Positions 59,801-64,000 of a stretch of 64,000 nt of DNA are shown here, one piece after another; position 1 is the stretch's first letter; every line of letters begins with the position of its first letter. Source of the stretch: Chaetorhynchus papuensis (taxonomy: Eukaryota; Chordata; Aves; Passeriformes; Rhipiduridae); contig VWYX01000080.1 of the NCBI GenBank assembly GCA_013396525.1, positions 983,893-1,047,892 on the forward strand. Reading direction: 5' to 3'. The translations under genes and the position numbers were made by a program. The notes below the pieces were generated by a model. The model was not told where the DNA came from. It ran no database searches and saw only the letters and a program-made list of their open reading frames with translations.

Positions 59801-62800
59801 TCCTTGACAGTCTCATTGCAAACTGAATGTGTACAGAAGCAAGAGACTGGCATGTACTTGAGACTTGAGGAAAAAGCCTCAGTACAGAACCTTAAACATC
59901 ATTGCTACATTATTGGCATATTTTAAGTGAAAACCAGGCTGTTTCTGTGAGAAGTGGCTTTGAGGAGGAAAATCACCTCATACAATTTTACAGATAAATT
60001 CTCTAGAGGGGTAACTATAGTGGCTCTGAAGTCTTTGGCCTCCTTAGCTTGAACAGGTGGAGAGATGCATGCAGTGAAAAATTATTGGTTTTAAATAGAA
60101 GAACACTAACCCCTATGATATGTAAATATTCATTGCTTTGTGTTAAAGAATTTGAACTTCCTTCTCATTTGGTGAATGTTATTTTATCCACAGTTCCGTG
60201 AAATGCAGTTGAAATCAATTCACTTTATTTAAAAGAAGGGCATCTCTCCATCCTGCACCCCAGTCTAATGTCAGGAGCCAGCTCAGTACAGGAAGAGCCT
60301 CAGACCCCTAATTTGCATTTGTGAGATTAACCTGTTGGTTTGGAACCAAGGAAAGCTAAAATTTCAGTAGGCTTGCACCACTACAAAACTACTGTGAGGA
60401 AGAGCAGAATCAGTACAGGCACTGCTCTGTGTCTCACACAGTTGAGAGTACCTCGACTAAGAGTTGATCCTCAGTTGCACTGCCTCTGTGTTTAGCATTG
60501 CAACTGTTTAATATCCCACAGACAGAAAGGGGATGACTAATTCAAGAACCTTCTTTTATTAATGACCTCGCTTTTTAATCAGCAGATGTTTACTTCATCC
60601 ACCTTTCAGCTATTTAAAAATATTCCTGTTGCTTATCTTTGAAGTTCCTTGTTTACTCCTCATTGTGCATGACAAGTTTAGACATAACATGCTAATTTAG
60701 TTTTTTTTCAAGTCTGTGGCATGAGAACAGATCTGAAAGCTAGTTTTCATTGTATTTTTATATTCTCATAGCTGGGAGATAATCAACCAGATTCTTGCAG
60801 AAGCTCTGAAGCCTGTAGTACTGTCAGCAGAAAGAAGGCGAGCACAGTTACGTCCCAGAGCATTCAGAGTGTGCACATGGGTTACACCATGACAGTCTGT
60901 GAAGAGATGCTGTAGGAAGCAGCATGACAATCCCTCCACTGCACTCTCCTGATGGGAATTGCCTTGTTAGAGGCTTGAAACACAGCCATGATGTCACCAA
61001 ACAGCACTGCACATATACCAAGACATCTTAATAAAGCTTACTTTAAACTGTCCCTGGGGGCAAGAGAGCCTTCAGCTGATGGTTTAACTACATTTATTTG
61101 GTGAGGAGTAATAAATTATTGCTGCTATGAAGCATGAATATTCTATGGGTGGTGATATTTGTTAAAAACCTGTGTTTGGAAGATTTGGGGTAGCAAGGAG
61201 AGAGCTAATGCCAGGCTCTACAGTGTTGAAACACAAATCAGGTATTTCTTGATATAAATAGATAGAACACTAACTTTCCCCAGTGGAATGAATCTTACTG
61301 ACAGTATGACTCTTCTGGGATATTCATTATGCTCTGGGATGAAAATAGAACTGTTTTGTTTTTTAAAATCTGGTTATCTGAAAACCAGGTATTTTGCTTG
61401 GCATAACAAATTATCCATTATGCAGATGACAGACAGATTTTAATAGTGCTGACATCTGGAGTATGCTAATTAGACATATATCAGTAGTACCCTTATGTCA
61501 TTTGTTTAATTCTATCTTGCATGGCAGTGGAATATGGTTCAACAGAAATATTTTCAAATTTTAGAAGAATGCATTCAAGCATTAACCTTCAGGGTATCAG
61601 TCACTATCTGTGATTAATGACCAACTTGTAATAAACAGCTCAAAGTAAAGACAAAATTAAAGTTGCAGCCAAACATCAGCAGATAAAATTTGTCTGAGCA
61701 GCTGTGTTTTTAAATCAACTGTCAGCTAAAATGTCACATAATCTATGTGATATTATGAAGTAGATGTTATGCTCAAAAGAGGATCAAGTGATAAGTATGC
61801 TCTGTTGTTAAACTGAAGCTGGCCTTCTAAGGATTTCGCTCTTATGCTGACGTGTAGCTGCTCTGCTGGTGAACCTACGCTGAAGTGTTTTCTTTTCTCT
61901 GAGGATGACAGTTCAGACACTGGGCATCCCTCAAAGACAAAAAGAAACTCAAGATGCAAAGCCCTCATTGCTTATATGACAGTTTAAGTGGGATAAGCAT
62001 GTTGATACAGAATACTGCCATGGGGCTTTTCCCTAAGCAAACAGGGAGAAGGAAAACAAATTTCACATGATTTTCCAGTTATAGTTCCCCCAAGAATCAG
62101 ACTAGGCAGAAAGTAACTGATCCAACTGAAGAATATTCATGATTTCTAAAACCCTGCATTTGCCACTATTTCACTTTCCTCCTTCTCTAAACTTCAGCTA
62201 ACATATTTGTGTTCACTTTTGTTGGAAACAAAATTTTTTAGGTACAAAATGAAATACTTCAGGGGATATGACTGATACCAAGATTTCGGAAAACTGTCTT
62301 CAAAATCTAAGAAACGTAAGTTTTTTTGCAGAGCTCCTAATGTATATGAATGCCACCATCAAGGAATAAACATAATAAAACACATGCAGACTCACACGAT
62401 GGGAAACTTGCTAAGCTGGGCTACAGCCTAAAAATGAGCCCCAGCAGCACCTTGTTACAAGCTGCTGCCCAAGCCACACAGAGGTTCTGAGTTGTGAAAA
62501 GAATGAGGAAAAGTGGTATGTCAAGCAGGTCTGACATTCAGAGTAAGCCATCTTTTGCTCTCCAGTTTGGACCTTCTTGGAGGCATTTGGGTTACAGTTT
62601 CAGCACAGAGGTAGCAGGTGTTTTTCCTCATATAAAATAGTCCATTACCAGTAACATCCTTCCATGGACTGCACATTAAGTAAGGCATGTTGTCAACAAA
62701 GCCTACGTTGTAGTATGACACAGTGTGTGAAAGATATTGCTGTGGCTGTGTTATCTGAAACAGGAATGTCTATACCAGTGAAGGGCTTCCTCACGGGTAG

Positions 62801-64000
62801 TTAAACCCTGTATGCTACTGTTGCACAAAGTTAATTTGTATGGCTTGAACTACCAATCAATAATTTTTCCATTAACTCTGCAGTAATGAAAGGTACTGGA
62901 GTGAAACTACTGATATATTTGATAGCTAATTCCAAAATAATAGTTTTGGAAAGGATTTTGTCTGACATTATTTATCACCTATGAGGAAGGTTTAAGTTTT
63001 CAATATTTTAAGTTGCCTAGAGAAGCAAAAGAAGCCCCTTAACCTTTAGTGCACTGAGTCTTTCTTCATTGTGATTTTCATCTGCCTGGATGTTCTCTTT
63101 ATCTTTTATGATCTTTCTTTACTGATAAAGGTGTCGATTTTTATTATTTCACCACAGTGAAAACATCTATTATCAACAAGTAATCAGTGCAAAACCATAA
63201 GTATGCCATTTGTCTGATTCCTGAAAAGGGATCAGATTAATGTCTCTTAGAAGAGGTCTAAGATCTGATCCCAAATTCTGTGACCAAATCTTCCACTGAC
63301 TTCTGAGAAATTTTGAGGACTATATGAAAAATGGATGAACAGCCCTAAAAAGACCGGTTATCCCCATGTTGTCAGGGTTCCTTGTGGGGTACTCAGGAAT
63401 GACTTTTCTTTCTGGCTAATTTTGTCCCACCAAACAGAACAAGAAGTCTCACTTATCTAAGACATTCATATTTTTCATCCCATGTAAAAGCAGCCTGTAA
63501 AAGACAAACCAACAAATCTTAACTCCTTCCCATGCTCAGATACAGATGACAAGCAAGACTCACGTTTGGTTTCTCTTCCACAGGACAAAGGATAAACTGT
63601 CCACTGATCCAAAAAAAGTGTATTGGCACATGCCTCTGTTTACCCCAACCTCCACCATGTGATCACCTCCATCTGTTTTCCTTTTCTCATGAGTATATAA
63701 AATGAGGGAATCACTCTCAGCAAGATAAAGCCCATCCTAAAAAAATCGCTGGGAAAAAGACACTACCAATGGTGGCTGTTCCTACAGCTTTTCCCTGCTT
63801 CAAGAACTGAGACAGTCCTTTTAATTCCCACCCAAAGATCACAGCAGAACTGTTAGCTAATTCCTGAAGGTTAAAAATTCAAGACTTTTCCAGACTTAGT
63901 AAAAATCAAGTCATATTTCAGAATTAAGAAGAAGAATGAATCTGACGGCAGAGATGTACCTTTAATTTTAAAATTGCACCAATTGTAAAGGCCTTTAACC
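56867..64000. other. Unique AT-rich DNA, no confirmed gene
   Basis: No CR1, LTR or SINE hallmark was recognised. 58440-58990 is a smooth segment rich in homeodomain-like motifs, with a 14-bp palindrome AGCAATCGATTGCT at 58573-58586. On the minus strand 61929-61753 has a terminal-exon-like appearance (see findings). The plus-strand frame at 59105-59404 (99 codons) has no recognisable domain. Confidence 0.5.

Noticed and set aside
1..64000. tRNA or rRNA genes, CRISPR arrays, operons, phage or plasmid modules
   Set aside because: None of the corresponding patterns was seen. The repeat content and composition point to a bird nuclear genome.

Overview
This window looks like nuclear DNA from a bird. 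It is AT-rich (by eye about 60 % A+T), poor in CpG and has no dense coding. It carries several CR1 (chicken repeat 1, non-LTR) retrotransposon ends and degraded LTRs of the common avian endogenous-retrovirus type with TG...CA ends. Two weak MIR/core-SINE-like fossils are also present. The species cannot be fixed from the sequence. Nothing bacterial, plasmid-like or phage-like is present.

Layout. 1-11.3 kb: unique AT-rich DNA with an 18-bp perfect E-box palindrome (4112-4129). 11.3-12.6 kb: a CR1 tail and a half LTR, both minus strand. 14.8-18.0 kb: two SINE-like fossils. 19.65-19.84 kb: an A/C-rich low-complexity tract. 24.3-24.7 kb: a CR1 end. 29.3-29.5 kb: the best candidate exon of the window, plus strand, followed by the 5' end of another LTR at 29.8-29.9 kb. 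33.7-36.2 kb: a consensus CRE, a perfect 14-bp hairpin and a second candidate exon. 40.23 kb: a 5-N assembly gap. 44.35-44.47 kb: a candidate 3'-terminal exon. 46.6-48.3 kb: an inverted pair of about 105-bp repeats that I do not recognise. 50.2-53.9 kb: a cluster of CR1 ends, one with a remnant of ORF2. 54.44-54.83 kb: a GC-rich island ending in a poly(A) signal. 56.3-56.9 kb: a near-complete solo LTR. 57-64 kb: unique AT-rich DNA.

Genes. No open reading frame is long enough to be a gene by itself. The longest, 159 codons at 45137-45616, is about what chance gives in 64 kb of this composition. Three short segments on the plus strand (29306-29486, 36068-36204, 44354-44470) combine good splice sites, an open frame and coding-like composition. 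They may be exons of one long-intron gene, but their intron phases do not join directly, so further exons would have to lie between them. I do not recognise the protein. The rest is best read as intergenic or intronic DNA. I found no convincing new biological system. The items most worth checking are the candidate exons, the inverted repeat pair, the hairpin and the GC-rich island.
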